DNA of 64,000 nucleotides from contig CALCXM010000152.1 of NCBI GenBank assembly GCA_937905825.1, positions 31,917 through 95,916 on the forward strand. Reading direction: 5' to 3'. This DNA comes from an uncultured bacterium (GTDB lineage Bacteria; Planctomycetota; UBA1135; GCA-002686595). The notes under the pieces were generated by a model. That model was not told where the DNA came from. It saw only the letters and a program-made list of their open reading frames with translations, and ran no database searches. Positions 35,256 to 44,111 of the stretch are shown here, one piece after another. Position 1 is the stretch's first letter, and each line of letters starts with the position of its first letter. The position numbers and the translations under genes are program-made.

Positions 35256-37874
35256 ATGCCCTTCAAGATCGAACTCATCATTGCTGACCGCGGCTGGATC
35301 TTGGAGAAGATCGCCAAGGAGATCGAGAAGCAATGCCCTCCGAGCTGGGAGATGCGCATCGCCACGGAACCGTCGGATTGGGGCGACCTGCACTACTTCA
35401 TCCCTTACTCGAAACAACCTGAGCAGAAGCCCGCGATCTCCGCGTGCTTCTTCACCCACCAGGAAATCGTGGAGCCCGCCCACAGCAACTTCTTGAAGCA
35501 GGCCGCGCGCGCGGACTACTGCGTCTCCATGTCGGACAAGTACACGCGAGTTCTCGAAGAGCATGGCGTCGGCAAGGTGAACACCATCGAAACCGGCGTG
35601 GACCTAGACGCCTTCAACATCCGATTGCAGATTGGCGTCGTGGGCAGGACCTATCACACGGGGCGCAAGGGCGAAGACCTCTTGGCCCAGTGCATGGACC
35701 TCAAGAACATCGAGTTCCTGTTCACTGGTTCCGGTTGGCCCGGCCCTTCCGTGCATCTGAGTGACGCGCAGCTGCCTGGATTCTTCAACAAGCTCGACTA
35801 CCTGTTGATCCCCTCGCGCATTGAAGGCGGCCCTGTCCCGCTGATGGAGGCCTTGGCTTCCGGGTGTCGCGTCATCTCCCCCTCCGACATTGGCTTCGTG
35901 GAGAAGTTCCCGCACATCCCCTTCAAGAACGGGGACGCGAGTAGCTTGCGCAAGGTGTTGAAAGAGCTCGTCGCCGAACGCCAAGAGTTGCGCAACAGCG
36001 TCGCTCAGTACAGTTGGGAGAAGTTCGGCCTGCGCCACATCAAGTTCTTTGACGAGATCGCTGCGGAACGGGGCTTTGCGCGGGCTGCTGACGAGCGTCA
36101 AGCCGTTCCCCTAAAGAAGCTCTACCTACTCTCCAGCGGCATCGAATCCAGCCATAAGGGAGGCCCCACCACGCGCATGGCCCTGATCGCCAAGCACGCG
36201 CAAGCGCAGGGGCTCGCCGTGCAGCAGATCTTCGACGCGGCCGAACTCCCCGGGGACGACACGGACAGCTCGATCCTCCACATCTTCAATTCCTGGCCCC
36301 CCCACCGGGCCACGGGACAGCTTCTGGCAGCCAGAAAGAAGGGCTACTACGGAGTCTATTCGTCGATCGCGATGAATCTCGAGCACGAGAAATACTTCAC
36401 CTCGGTCATGCCCGAGCGGGTGGCGCGACTGGCCGGGGTGCCGAGCAAGGGAAAAGAAGGCGCGCCCGAGACAACGGTCCCCGGGGACTTGCGCAGCGCA
36501 CAGGACTATCAAACTAACCCGGACCTGATGCCTGCCGAAGTCATCCCTGGCCACTTCAGGTCCCTGCGTGAATCCGTTTCCTGCGCCGACGGGGTGCTCT
36601 TGCTCAGTCACTACGAGGAGAGCTTCTTGCAGCGCGTCGGATGCGAGCTGCCCGATCACGTGCTCATCGACAACGGCGTCGATTCCGCGATCATGGCTGC
36701 GGGGGACGGACGGCTCTTCAAGGAGAAGTACAAGCTCGATCGTTACGTCCTGGTCGTCGGCCGCATCGAACGGCGCAAGAACCAAGCGGGCATCGCCGCG
36801 GCCTTGGCGAACTCAAAGCTCAAGCTCGTGTTCATCGGTCGCGCCTTGGACGGGGACTACCAGAAGCTCGTGACACGCCTCGGCGGTAAGAACCTCCTGC
36901 ACATCGAGCACCTAGAGGACCGGCAATTGCTGGCCTCCGCCTATCACGGAGCCAGTGTTTTCCTGATGGCCTCATGGGCCGAAGGAGCGCCGCTCGCCGC
37001 TTTGGAAGCCGCTTCCGCTGGAACTCCCCTTGTTTTAAGCTCGATGGCGTCGGAGCAGGAGTACTTTGGCGACGATGCCCTCTATGTTCACCCTCTCGAT
37101 TTGGAGGACATCGCCAGCAAGGTCCTGCAAGTCGCCGACGACCCGGAACTTCAAGGCCCAAAGCGGCGCAAGGCCTTGTCCGCCAAGTACCAGCCCCGCT
37201 TTTCCGCCGAGAGGCACGCCCAGCAGACCCTCGACTTCTACTCCAAAGTGCACACCAAACAGTTCACCGATCCGACGGGTGTCGACCGCCCGCAGCCGCA
37301 ACTGGAATCCACGGGGAGCGGGCTTGCAGACTTGGTTGCCAGTCGCCCCGGCGAACCGATCAAGCTGCACCTGGGATGCGGAGGGATCCGCTATCACGAC
37401 TTCATCAACGTGGACCTCTACCCGGCCGTCGAAGGGGTTCAAGATCAATCCCGCTCCGGTTGCGTGGCCGACGTGTTCGAAGACATTCGCGCCCTAGGGC
37501 TGCCCGCCGAGACGGTGGACGAAATCTACTGCAGCCACGTGGTGGAGCACTTCGTCCGTTGGGACGCCTTGGAGATGTTGAAGGATTGGCACAGGATGAT
37601 GAAGAAGGGAGGCAAGCTCGTGATCGAGATGCCGAGTTTCTGGCGCTGCGTGGCGTGGCTCTTCCACCCCTCGAAGACCAAGCGCGGGCTTGCCAAGGAC
37701 CAGTTCTATGGCAACCAGTGGGACAAGCTCGACTTCGAAACGCACCGCTATGTTTGGGGCGCCAAGGAAATCCGCAAGCAGCTCAAGCAGATAGGCTTCG
37801 GCAAGGTGAAGGTCAACCACCGCACGCGAACCCACCACCCCGGACGCGACATGCGCATCGTGGCCACCAAGTAG
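35256..37874 (+). CDS. Trifunctional fusion: two GT4-like glycosyltransferase domains plus SAM methyltransferase
   Basis: From the ATG at 35256 the protein is 872 residues, about twice a single glycosyltransferase. Residues 1-290 form a first GT-B-like unit with SRIEGGPVPLMEALASGCRV. Residues 295-690 form a second GT4 unit, starting KKLYLLSSGIESSHKGGPTT and carrying YVLVVGRIERRKNQAG and SWAEGAPLAALEAASAGTP. After a Pro/Gln-rich linker, residues 715-872 are a methyltransferase: IKLHLGCGGIRYHDFINVDL, then IYCSHVVEHF and MMKKGGKLVIEMP. One polypeptide could transfer two sugars and methylate the product or cap the chain. It is cotranscribable with the Rmd and Gmd genes downstream. Order and substrates are inferred from context only. 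Confidence 0.82.
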   Translation: MPFKIELIIADRGWILEKIAKEIEKQCPPSWEMRIATEPSDWGDLHYFIPYSKQPEQKPAISACFFTHQEIVEPAHSNFLKQAARADYCVSMSDKYTRVLEEHGVGKVNTIETGVDLDAFNIRLQIGVVGRTYHTGRKGEDLLAQCMDLKNIEFLFTGSGWPGPSVHLSDAQLPGFFNKLDYLLIPSRIEGGPVPLMEALASGCRVISPSDIGFVEKFPHIPFKNGDASSLRKVLKELVAERQELRNSVAQYSWEKFGLRHIKFFDEIAAERGFARAADERQAVPLKKLYLLSSGIESSHKGGPTTRMALIAKHAQAQGLAVQQIFDAAELPGDDTDSSILHIFNSWPPHRATGQLLAARKKGYYGVYSSIAMNLEHEKYFTSVMPERVARLAGVPSKGKEGAPETTVPGDLRSAQDYQTNPDLMPAEVIPGHFRSLRESVSCADGVLLLSHYEESFLQRVGCELPDHVLIDNGVDSAIMAAGDGRLFKEKYKLDRYVLVVGRIERRKNQAGIAAALANSKLKLVFIGRALDGDYQKLVTRLGGKNLLHIEHLEDRQLLASAYHGASVFLMASWAEGAPLAALEAASAGTPLVLSSMASEQEYFGDDALYVHPLDLEDIASKVLQVADDPELQGPKRRKALSAKYQPRFSAERHAQQTLDFYSKVHTKQFTDPTGVDRPQPQLESTGSGLADLVASRPGEPIKLHLGCGGIRYHDFINVDLYPAVEGVQDQSRSGCVADVFEDIRALGLPAETVDEIYCSHVVEHFVRWDALEMLKDWHRMMKKGGKLVIEMPSFWRCVAWLFHPSKTKRGLAKDQFYGNQWDKLDFETHRYVWGAKEIRKQLKQIGFGKVKVNHRTRTHHPGRDMRIVATK

Positions 37875-37962
37875 AAACACCTGAGAACGGTCCTGAATCG
37901 GGCCCTTCTCTTCGATCTGACCAAGCGCTGCCCGAGATCTCCAGCTAGGATTCGCAAGCAAG

Positions 37963-38859
37963 ATGGCCCCCTCCTATTCACGTGTTTTGGTCGTTGGCGC
38001 CTCGGGCTTCATCGGCCAGCATCTCGTCCAGCGCCTGCTGAACGATGGCATCCAAGTGGAAACTTGGAGTCGCGCCTCCTTCGAACTGCCGAGCGCCCTG
38101 CAAGCCAGTTGTCACTCTCGAAAGGTCGACGTGCTCGGAGACGAGAGCCTGCCCGCCCCGCCCAGCGGCGGTTGGGACGCGGTCTTTCAACTCGCCGGCG
38201 AGTCCCGCCCAAGCCGCTTCGTCGGCAACACGCACCTGCGCGCTACCGTGCGCATCGCTGCCAGAGTTGCCGATCACGTGGCGCGTACTTCACCCGCTTG
38301 CCGCTACTTCTTGAACTCGAGCGCCTACGTGTACTCCCCCTCAGAAGTGCCCTGCACCGAAGACTCGCCCACGGAGCCCACGGGTCCCTACGGCCTCAGC
38401 AAACTGCTCGCGGAGGACGTCACCCAAATGCACCGCCAGCACCTGCACGTGACCATCGTGCGCCCCTTCAACTTGATCGGTGCGGGCTTACCCGACGGGC
38501 TCTTCGCCACCGACCTCTTGGCGCGCTTGCGTGATGGCACAGGCCCCGTGCAACTGCCTACGCCGAACTCCGAGCGCGACCTGCTCGACATTCGAGATGC
38601 GATCGAAGGCTATGTGGCTTTGATGGGCGCCAAAACCGAGAGCGGCAGCGTCTTCAATTTTTGCTCCGGCACAGGCACCCCAGCGGCGAGCCTGGCCGAG
38701 GCCCTCTTGGCTCAGATCGGCTCGGCGCGCGACGTACGCTTTGAAGGAGTCGCCGGTTCCCCGCTCATCGGTGATTGCTCGCGGCTCAAAAGCACAGCTG
38801 GTTGGGCCCCGCGCTGCGGCTTGGCGGAGATCGCGGAATCCCTCGCAACGCGGCCCTAA
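37963..38859 (+). CDS. rmd: NAD(P)-dependent sugar reductase, probable GDP-4-keto-6-deoxymannose reductase
   Basis: A 298-residue short-chain dehydrogenase/reductase of the extended sugar-nucleotide type. The Rossmann motif is VLVVGASGFIGQHL at the N-terminus. The catalytic Ser region is FLNSSAYVYSP and the Tyr-Lys pair is in GPYGLSKLLAED. The signature RPFNLIGAGLPDGLF is typical of reductases such as Rmd, which convert GDP-4-keto-6-deoxymannose into GDP-D-rhamnose. Gmd, the enzyme that makes this intermediate, is encoded 189 bases downstream, which supports the assignment. A related epimerase/reductase producing GDP-fucose or another deoxysugar cannot be excluded. A TAGGAT box ends 11 bases before the ATG and no ribosome site is close, so the transcript may be nearly leaderless. 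Confidence 0.7.
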   Translation: MAPSYSRVLVVGASGFIGQHLVQRLLNDGIQVETWSRASFELPSALQASCHSRKVDVLGDESLPAPPSGGWDAVFQLAGESRPSRFVGNTHLRATVRIAARVADHVARTSPACRYFLNSSAYVYSPSEVPCTEDSPTEPTGPYGLSKLLAEDVTQMHRQHLHVTIVRPFNLIGAGLPDGLFATDLLARLRDGTGPVQLPTPNSERDLLDIRDAIEGYVALMGAKTESGSVFNFCSGTGTPAASLAEALLAQIGSARDVRFEGVAGSPLIGDCSRLKSTAGWAPRCGLAEIAESLATRP

Positions 38860-39048
38860 TCCCATCCCCCGGCGGATCCAGCAAGAGCGCCGGGGAAGGC
38901 GATCTGGCCTTGTCCAAGGATCGGGCAGCATCTAGACTGCCGCCGCCCACCTCCTGCCGAGATCTCGAAAGCGGGAATGCAGCGCCTCGACGGTTAGAAT
39001 CCGTTCTCCAAGGCAACCGGTGTGGCCTCCCCAACAACTCTCGACGAC

Positions 39049-40074
39049 ATGAGCGAACAGAAAACAGCCCTGATCACCGGCGTGACCGGGCAAGACGGCA
39101 GCTACTTGGCGGAGCTTTTGCTCTCCAAAGGATACGCGGTCCACGGCATCGTGCGCAGGTCCAGCGTGTTCACCACGGCCCGCATCGATCACCTGCACAT
39201 CGGGCCCAACCCCAACCCCGACTTTCACTTGCACTACGGTGACCTTTCGGACGCGGGCGCACTGCGCAATGTGCTCGACGATGTTCGCCCGGACGAGGTC
39301 TACAACTTGGGCGCCCAAAGCCATGTGCGCGTGAGCTTCGACCAGCCCGAGTACACGGTCGACGTGACCGCTGTTGGCGTGCTGCGTTTGTTGGACGCGA
39401 TTCGTAGCTTCCAAAAGCACTCCGATCGCAAGGTACGCTTCTATCAGGCGGGCAGCTCCGAGATGTTTGGTTCCGCCAAGCCGCGCCAGCATGAGGGCAC
39501 GACCTTCCAGCCCCGCAGCCCCTACGCCTGCGCCAAAGCCTTCGCTCATTATCAGGTCATCAACTACCGCGAGAGCTACGGGATGTTTGCCTCCAACGGC
39601 ATCCTGTTCAACCACGAGAGCCCGCGCCGCGGCGAGAACTTCGTGACGCGCAAGATCACCCTGGCCGCCGCGCGCATCAAGCTCGGCATGCAAGACAAGC
39701 TTTTCCTGGGCAACACGGACGCCAAGCGCGACTGGGGCTTCGCCGGCGACTACGTGGAAGCCATGTGGCGCATGTTGCAACACGACGAGCCCGGTGATTT
39801 CGTCGTCGCCCTCGGAGAAAGCATCAGCATCAAGGACTTCCTCAAGCTGGCCTTCGAGCAGCTCGATCTCGATTGGGAGCAGTACGTCGAAACCGACCCA
39901 CGCTTCTTCCGCCCGGCAGAAGTGGACCACCTGGAAGGCGATTCCAGCAAAGCCCGCAGCACCCTCGGCTGGGAACCCAAGCACGACGTGCGCTCCCTGG
40001 CCAAGATGATGATCGAAGGCGACATGAAGATCGCCCAGAAGGAAAAGACCCTTTTGGAAGCGGGTCAGGCTTAG
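39049..40074 (+). CDS. gmd: GDP-mannose 4,6-dehydratase
   Basis: From the ATG at 39049 the protein is 341 residues and begins [20 protein letters not shown], the usual Gmd N-terminus; a GTG 27 bases upstream is less likely. The glycine-rich NADP site is TGVTGQDG. The active-site region reads [10 protein letters not shown] and [12 protein letters not shown], giving the Tyr-x3-Lys pair. Family-specific blocks [17 protein letters not shown] and [16 protein letters not shown] are present. The enzyme turns GDP-mannose into GDP-4-keto-6-deoxymannose, the precursor of GDP-rhamnose, GDP-fucose and related sugars. With the reductase upstream it supplies a 6-deoxysugar to the glycosyltransferases of this cluster. 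The transcript ends at a strong hairpin. This is one of the surest assignments in the window. Confidence 0.95.
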   Translation: MSEQKTALITGVTGQDGSYLAELLLSKGYAVHGIVRRSSVFTTARIDHLHIGPNPNPDFHLHYGDLSDAGALRNVLDDVRPDEVYNLGAQSHVRVSFDQPEYTVDVTAVGVLRLLDAIRSFQKHSDRKVRFYQAGSSEMFGSAKPRQHEGTTFQPRSPYACAKAFAHYQVINYRESYGMFASNGILFNHESPRRGENFVTRKITLAAARIKLGMQDKLFLGNTDAKRDWGFAGDYVEAMWRMLQHDEPGDFVVALGESISIKDFLKLAFEQLDLDWEQYVETDPRFFRPAEVDHLEGDSSKARSTLGWEPKHDVRSLAKMMIEGDMKIAQKEKTLLEAGQA

Positions 40075-40096
40075 GCCCCAGGGACTCCCTCGGAAC

Positions 40097-40141
40097 ACGA
40101 GTCCGGCGTACGGCGAGCCATTCGCCGTACGCCGGATTCGT
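40097..40141 (+). terminator. Long hairpin terminator after gmd
   Basis: The core arms TCCGGCGTACGGCGA (40102-40116) and TCGCCGTACGCCGGA (40122-40136) are perfectly complementary over a five-base loop. The stem extends by five more pairs, one of them G-T, to 20 base pairs. T-containing sequence (TTCGTTTCG) follows on the plus side. It begins 22 bases after the gmd stop and most likely ends the glycan transcript. Confidence 0.75.
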
Positions 40142-40345
40142 TTCGATGGGGAGCACGCTCTCAACCTATCCTTCTAGCCTGTAGGCACCGACGACGCGTT
40201 GTCGGATTCGCATCGAGTGCGACGTGAGTTGAGTGGCTAGCTCGAACCTTCGCCGGTGAAGACGAAAGACTCGGGGTCGGTGTGCGTGGCTAGCCTTTTA
40301 CCGCAAGACTCTTTCTTGCTCATCACTTCGCCGGTTTGAGCGCGC

Positions 40346-41023
40346 TCATGGTGTCCAGTACACCGCCCATGCATTGGAGAAATTGAACCCAGAGCCCGTG
40401 CAAGTGTTGGCTGGATCTCGATACCAGAACTGGTGGTTCGTGGGAACGCCCGGACCTAGGCTCCGCGCACCAAATGGGCTGCCCTTGAAATCGATGAAGG
40501 TGAGCGTTCCATTGAAGTTGGTCAGAGGCACATGCGAGCGAGCCGTTTGTCCCCCAGTGCAAAGAAGGCCGTCGCCAATGGGCGTACCGAGTCCCCCGTT
40601 CACCGGATTCGCTCCTCGAAGGATCAAGCCGGGCCGGTTGTAGATCGCTCCTGACACAACCAGCCGAAAGGCGTCGGAGGACAGGCTTGCCCCACCGAAT
40701 CCAGTGAGCCGGACGCCATGCGCGCCGCTCGAGTTCCGGCAACCTTCACCTGGATTGCCATTGGCGCTGCAAGGACATGCTGTGCCGCTGCCATCTCCGA
40801 AACAATTGGGCGCTCCGGAGTCGCCACCAGCGTTGAGGGCCAGACAGTGAAGCGCACCCACCGCGACAAACATGAATCCGTGGCCAAGGGGGGTGTCCGA
40901 AATCACGCCCTCGTCGTCGCTTCCCCATGGAACGATTTGCTCCTGCGCGTGAACGAGGTCAAGCTGCGGACCTGCACTGCCCACTGCGAGCACGAGCGCG
41001 ATGCGCAGAACGTCTTGAAGCAT
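40346..41023 (-). CDS. Miniature secreted protein: one RCC1-like repeat plus Cys-rich C-terminal module
   Basis: A 225-residue secreted protein with a signal peptide (RIALVLAVGSAGPQLDLVHA). Residues 30-65 hold a single RCC1-type repeat (VPWGSDDEGVISDTPLGHGF, then ALHCLALN). The other 150 residues are the Cys-rich module: NCFGDGSGTACPC, GEGCRNSSG, PGLILRGANPVNGG, IGDGLLCTGGQTARS, FWYRDPANTC and GFNFSNAWAVYW. The module is closely similar to that of the seven-repeat RCC1 protein at 53807-55213, so this gene is probably a deletion derivative or minimal version of that type. One repeat cannot close a propeller, so the module itself may be the functional part. It is convergent with the gmd transcript. 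Confidence 0.78.
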   Translation of the reverse strand: MLQDVLRIALVLAVGSAGPQLDLVHAQEQIVPWGSDDEGVISDTPLGHGFMFVAVGALHCLALNAGGDSGAPNCFGDGSGTACPCSANGNPGEGCRNSSGAHGVRLTGFGGASLSSDAFRLVVSGAIYNRPGLILRGANPVNGGLGTPIGDGLLCTGGQTARSHVPLTNFNGTLTFIDFKGSPFGARSLGPGVPTNHQFWYRDPANTCTGSGFNFSNAWAVYWTP

Positions 41024-41039
41024 AGAGCGGGCTAGTGCC

Positions 41040-42977
41040 CTAAAACACCGCGCGGGTCAGGCGGTCGAGGATCTTCTGTTCGTGGTCTTGCAGCAGTGCC
41101 GCTTGTCTGGGGATGATTAGGCGGTAGACAGCAGCGGCGCCGAGGAACACCAGGATGCTGATGGGCAGGTAGACGGGCACGGGAACGCCGACGTTGAAGA
41201 AGTCGAAGGCGCTTTCGAGGCCGGCAGGCAAGGCGATCGGGCAGAGACACAGGGGCAAGAACAGGAGCGTGAGGACTTGGATGAAGATCACCTTTCCTTG
41301 AGCGCTGTCGGCCTTCATCATCCCGTCCTTCAGCTTCATGGGAGCCACGATCGAGATGAAGTTGGAGTACAGGCTGGTGATCAGGTAGCCCGCCGCCAGG
41401 AGAAACCAAGTCGAGAGGAAGTGCAGCAAGCTCTCGGGATGGAGTATCTGCAAGGCGATCAGGCCCATGGCGCTCAATGCGAGGCAAAAGGGCGCGCAGG
41501 ACAAATTCTTGCCTTGCAGCAGACTCTGACGAGAAACAGGCGAGAGCACGAAGGCGCGGAAGCCGTGGCGATCCAGACCGAATTGGTTCTGCAAGAGCTG
41601 CATGACCGTGAAAAGCCCCATGCAGATCGCCCCGAGCGAAAGGTAGGGCCGCATCGTGGCCGAGATTGTCGTCCCCCGATTGGCGAGTAGCGCTGCCGCT
41701 CCAAACACCAGCAGCAGCAGCGGAGTCAGCATCACCATCTTGAACTCGGCGGAACGCAAGAGGGATTGGGCTGCGGCAACGGCCACGCTCGAGGTGCTCT
41801 CGTCCACAAAGGGCAAGGACCGGCCCACGAGCATCTCGCGACTCGCTTTTCGCGCAGCCCTCTTCTTCACTGGAGCCGTCGCTGCCCCGCCCTTCTTCCG
41901 GTCGTCGATGCCTGTGACGAAGCGCAAGGTCGTTTGATAGGAGCGTCTTAGGCTGAAAGCAGCGACCGCCGCCAAACCAGCGAAGCAGAGCAGACTCAAG
42001 AGCACGTCGCCCTGGAAAGCGAGTTTCGCTCCCAGAGCCAGCCAACCGATGGGCAGCGCTATGGCCACGCGAGTCACCCACGTCTCTATGAGCAGGAGTT
42101 TCGCTTCCTTGCGCGCCTTCCGTTTCACCTTCCACTCTTCGAGCTCCGGCTGAACAACCGCCTTGGGATCAACATCCCCATCCTCGGGATTGAGAGCTGC
42201 AACCTCATGCGCTTCGGCAGGGTCAGCTTGCGTCGGTGCGAGTTCAGCGGGAGCCTGCTCGTCGACTGGGTCGGAGCCCTCCTCCACCAACCCCCGATCC
42301 GTCAGCAGTTCGATGTCCGCAGGGTTGAGCGTCGCTTGAAAGTCGTCATCGTCGTCGTCGAACCCGATCTGAATGAGATTCGGGACCTGGGCGAAGAGCG
42401 CGAAACTGATGGTGAGCAACACAATGATGTTCCGCTGCTTGCGCTTGTCGTGAATCATCGTCGCCAGCCAACCGCGCAACTGATAGGTCAAGGCGGTCAG
42501 GAACCCCACGTAACCCGCGATCAACGGGAACAGCACGAGCATCTGCGGACCGAGCACCACCACCGAAGCGCTCGCCAAACCGATCATCGGTGGCAACACC
42601 ACCAAGAGGCTCACGCTCACGAAGGAAGTCAGGTAGTTGTACAGGTGCGCCCCCAGCATGGAGGCCGGTAGGTGCAACAAGCTGTGGATCGTGATCGCGT
42701 CCGAACGTTGCAGCTCGGTCACCACGCCAATGCTCCAGAAGAACGTCAAGGCAGCAGTCAGGCCACACCAGACCAAGAGGATGCCCACGGGCGTCGCCTC
42801 GGGCAGCAGTTCCATCCCAAGGGCAAAGGAACCGAGCAGGCCCGCGATGGCGATCAGCAACAAGAGCACGACCAGGACCGTGAACAGAGTGTTGCCGAGC
42901 TTGCCCCGGCGCTTGACCAAGTTGACGAGCATGCGCCAGCGCATCCAAAAAATGGCGCGCAGATGATCGAGGTTCAC
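41040..42977 (-). CDS. ABC exporter permease (ABC-2-like, large)
   Basis: A 645-residue membrane protein starting at a GTG that overlaps the ATPase stop (GTGA). Two sets of hydrophobic helices flank a central charged region: about six helices in residues 20-215, a hydrophilic insert with a DDDDDDF stretch and many acidic residues (about 225-300), then about eight helices to the C-terminus. This is the layout of ABC-2 type export permeases with an extended cytoplasmic or external loop. Segments such as LRGWLATMIHDKRKQRNIIV are typical of the family. It must work with the ATP-binding subunit encoded immediately upstream. Substrate is unknown; export of a lipid, glycan or toxic compound is possible. 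A single long permease may act as a homodimer. Confidence 0.8.
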   Translation of the reverse strand: MNLDHLRAIFWMRWRMLVNLVKRRGKLGNTLFTVLVVLLLLIAIAGLLGSFALGMELLPEATPVGILLVWCGLTAALTFFWSIGVVTELQRSDAITIHSLLHLPASMLGAHLYNYLTSFVSVSLLVVLPPMIGLASASVVVLGPQMLVLFPLIAGYVGFLTALTYQLRGWLATMIHDKRKQRNIIVLLTISFALFAQVPNLIQIGFDDDDDDFQATLNPADIELLTDRGLVEEGSDPVDEQAPAELAPTQADPAEAHEVAALNPEDGDVDPKAVVQPELEEWKVKRKARKEAKLLLIETWVTRVAIALPIGWLALGAKLAFQGDVLLSLLCFAGLAAVAAFSLRRSYQTTLRFVTGIDDRKKGGAATAPVKKRAARKASREMLVGRSLPFVDESTSSVAVAAAQSLLRSAEFKMVMLTPLLLLVFGAAALLANRGTTISATMRPYLSLGAICMGLFTVMQLLQNQFGLDRHGFRAFVLSPVSRQSLLQGKNLSCAPFCLALSAMGLIALQILHPESLLHFLSTWFLLAAGYLITSLYSNFISIVAPMKLKDGMMKADSAQGKVIFIQVLTLLFLPLCLCPIALPAGLESAFDFFNVGVPVPVYLPISILVFLGAAAVYRLIIPRQAALLQDHEQKILDRLTRAVF

Positions 42978-43744
42978 GCGCCGGCCTCCTCGAACCAGCT
43001 GAGTTCCTTCTCTTTTTCCACCTCGTTGCCGGTGACTTCCAAGAAGCGGGCCTCCAAGGATCCCCCACTACCGAGGGCCGCGAGGGAGGTTTGCTCGACC
43101 AGCTCGCCCTTCACGATGATGCCCACGTGGGTGCACAAGCGCTCGACGATTTCGAGGATGTGCGAGGTCAGGAAAACCGTGCGACCGCGACCCACGAACT
43201 TGCCCAACATGTTGCGAATGGTCCGGGAAGCAATGGCGTCCACCCCTTCGAAGGGCTCGTCCAAGAACAACAGATCGGGATCGGGCAGCAGCGCGGCGGC
43301 CAGAGACAGCTTCTTCTTCATGCCGTGGGAGTACTCGACCGTGAGCTTTGCCTCTTCCTCGTCAAGACTCATCATGCCCAGGAGTTCATCGATGCGGCCC
43401 TGCATGACACTCTTCTCCATGAGGTGCATGCGGCCGATGAAGGTCAGGTGCTCGCGGGCGGTCAGGTTGTCGAAGAGCGCCAGATCCTCAGGCACCACCC
43501 CGATGCGCTTCTTGAGAGCGATGCTTTCCGTGGCGTCCAAGGGATTCATGCCGAGCACGCGCAGTTGACCTGCGCTAGGGGCCAGGAGGCCCGTGAGCAT
43601 TTTGATAGTCGTCGACTTGCCCGCCCCGTTGGGCCCTAGGAAGCCATAGAACGTGCCTTGCTCCACCTCCAAGTTGACAGCCTTGACCGCCTGGAAGTCG
43701 TGGAAAGAACGTGAGAGGTCACGGGTTTGAATGGCGAGTTCCAT
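42974..43744 (-). CDS. ABC transporter ATP-binding subunit
   Basis: From the ATG at 43744 the protein is 256 residues, a normal length for ABC-2 ATPases. Walker A is GPNGAGKST (37-45). Walker B is LLFLDEPFEGVD (about 158-169). The Q/stalk region includes VVPEDLALFDNLTAREHL. The signature motif reads YSHGMKKKLSLA rather than LSGGQ, a variation also seen in other exporter ATPases of this class. The His switch is in VFLTSHILEIVERLC. The stop overlaps the permease start, so the two are translationally coupled and form one transporter. The C-terminal 50 residues are acidic (EVEKEKELSWFEEAGA) and extend slightly beyond the ATPase core. The transported substrate cannot be told. Confidence 0.92.
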   Translation of the reverse strand: MELAIQTRDLSRSFHDFQAVKAVNLEVEQGTFYGFLGPNGAGKSTTIKMLTGLLAPSAGQLRVLGMNPLDATESIALKKRIGVVPEDLALFDNLTAREHLTFIGRMHLMEKSVMQGRIDELLGMMSLDEEEAKLTVEYSHGMKKKLSLAAALLPDPDLLFLDEPFEGVDAIASRTIRNMLGKFVGRGRTVFLTSHILEIVERLCTHVGIIVKGELVEQTSLAALGSGGSLEARFLEVTGNEVEKEKELSWFEEAGA

Positions 43745-44111
43745 GCTAGACAGGTTCGTCGAGGATCGATCGAGTTGAGGGGAGGGCGACTGAGGTGGGT
43801 GCCCTTCGTCGACGCACGATTCTATTTGTTCTGCATGGCCAGCGCGGGGTTTTTCCATTGGCCCGGGACTCGTGCGCCGTGCCCCATCTCAACCTGCGAC
43901 GATCGGCGAGTCCGAGCCTCATGGAATCGGAGAAAACTGGAGTCGGCGACCGACAGGATCGAAAGTCGCTGTTTTCGCCCTTCCGACCCGACTCGCCCCT
44001 CGACAAGGGCCGCTGCGCCAGGGAGTATGCGCCCATGATCGTTCAGCGCCGAACAACCACCACAGCTCCCCGGGCCGCGTGCCGCCAACGGGGACTGGAA
44101 CGCGGTCTGTC

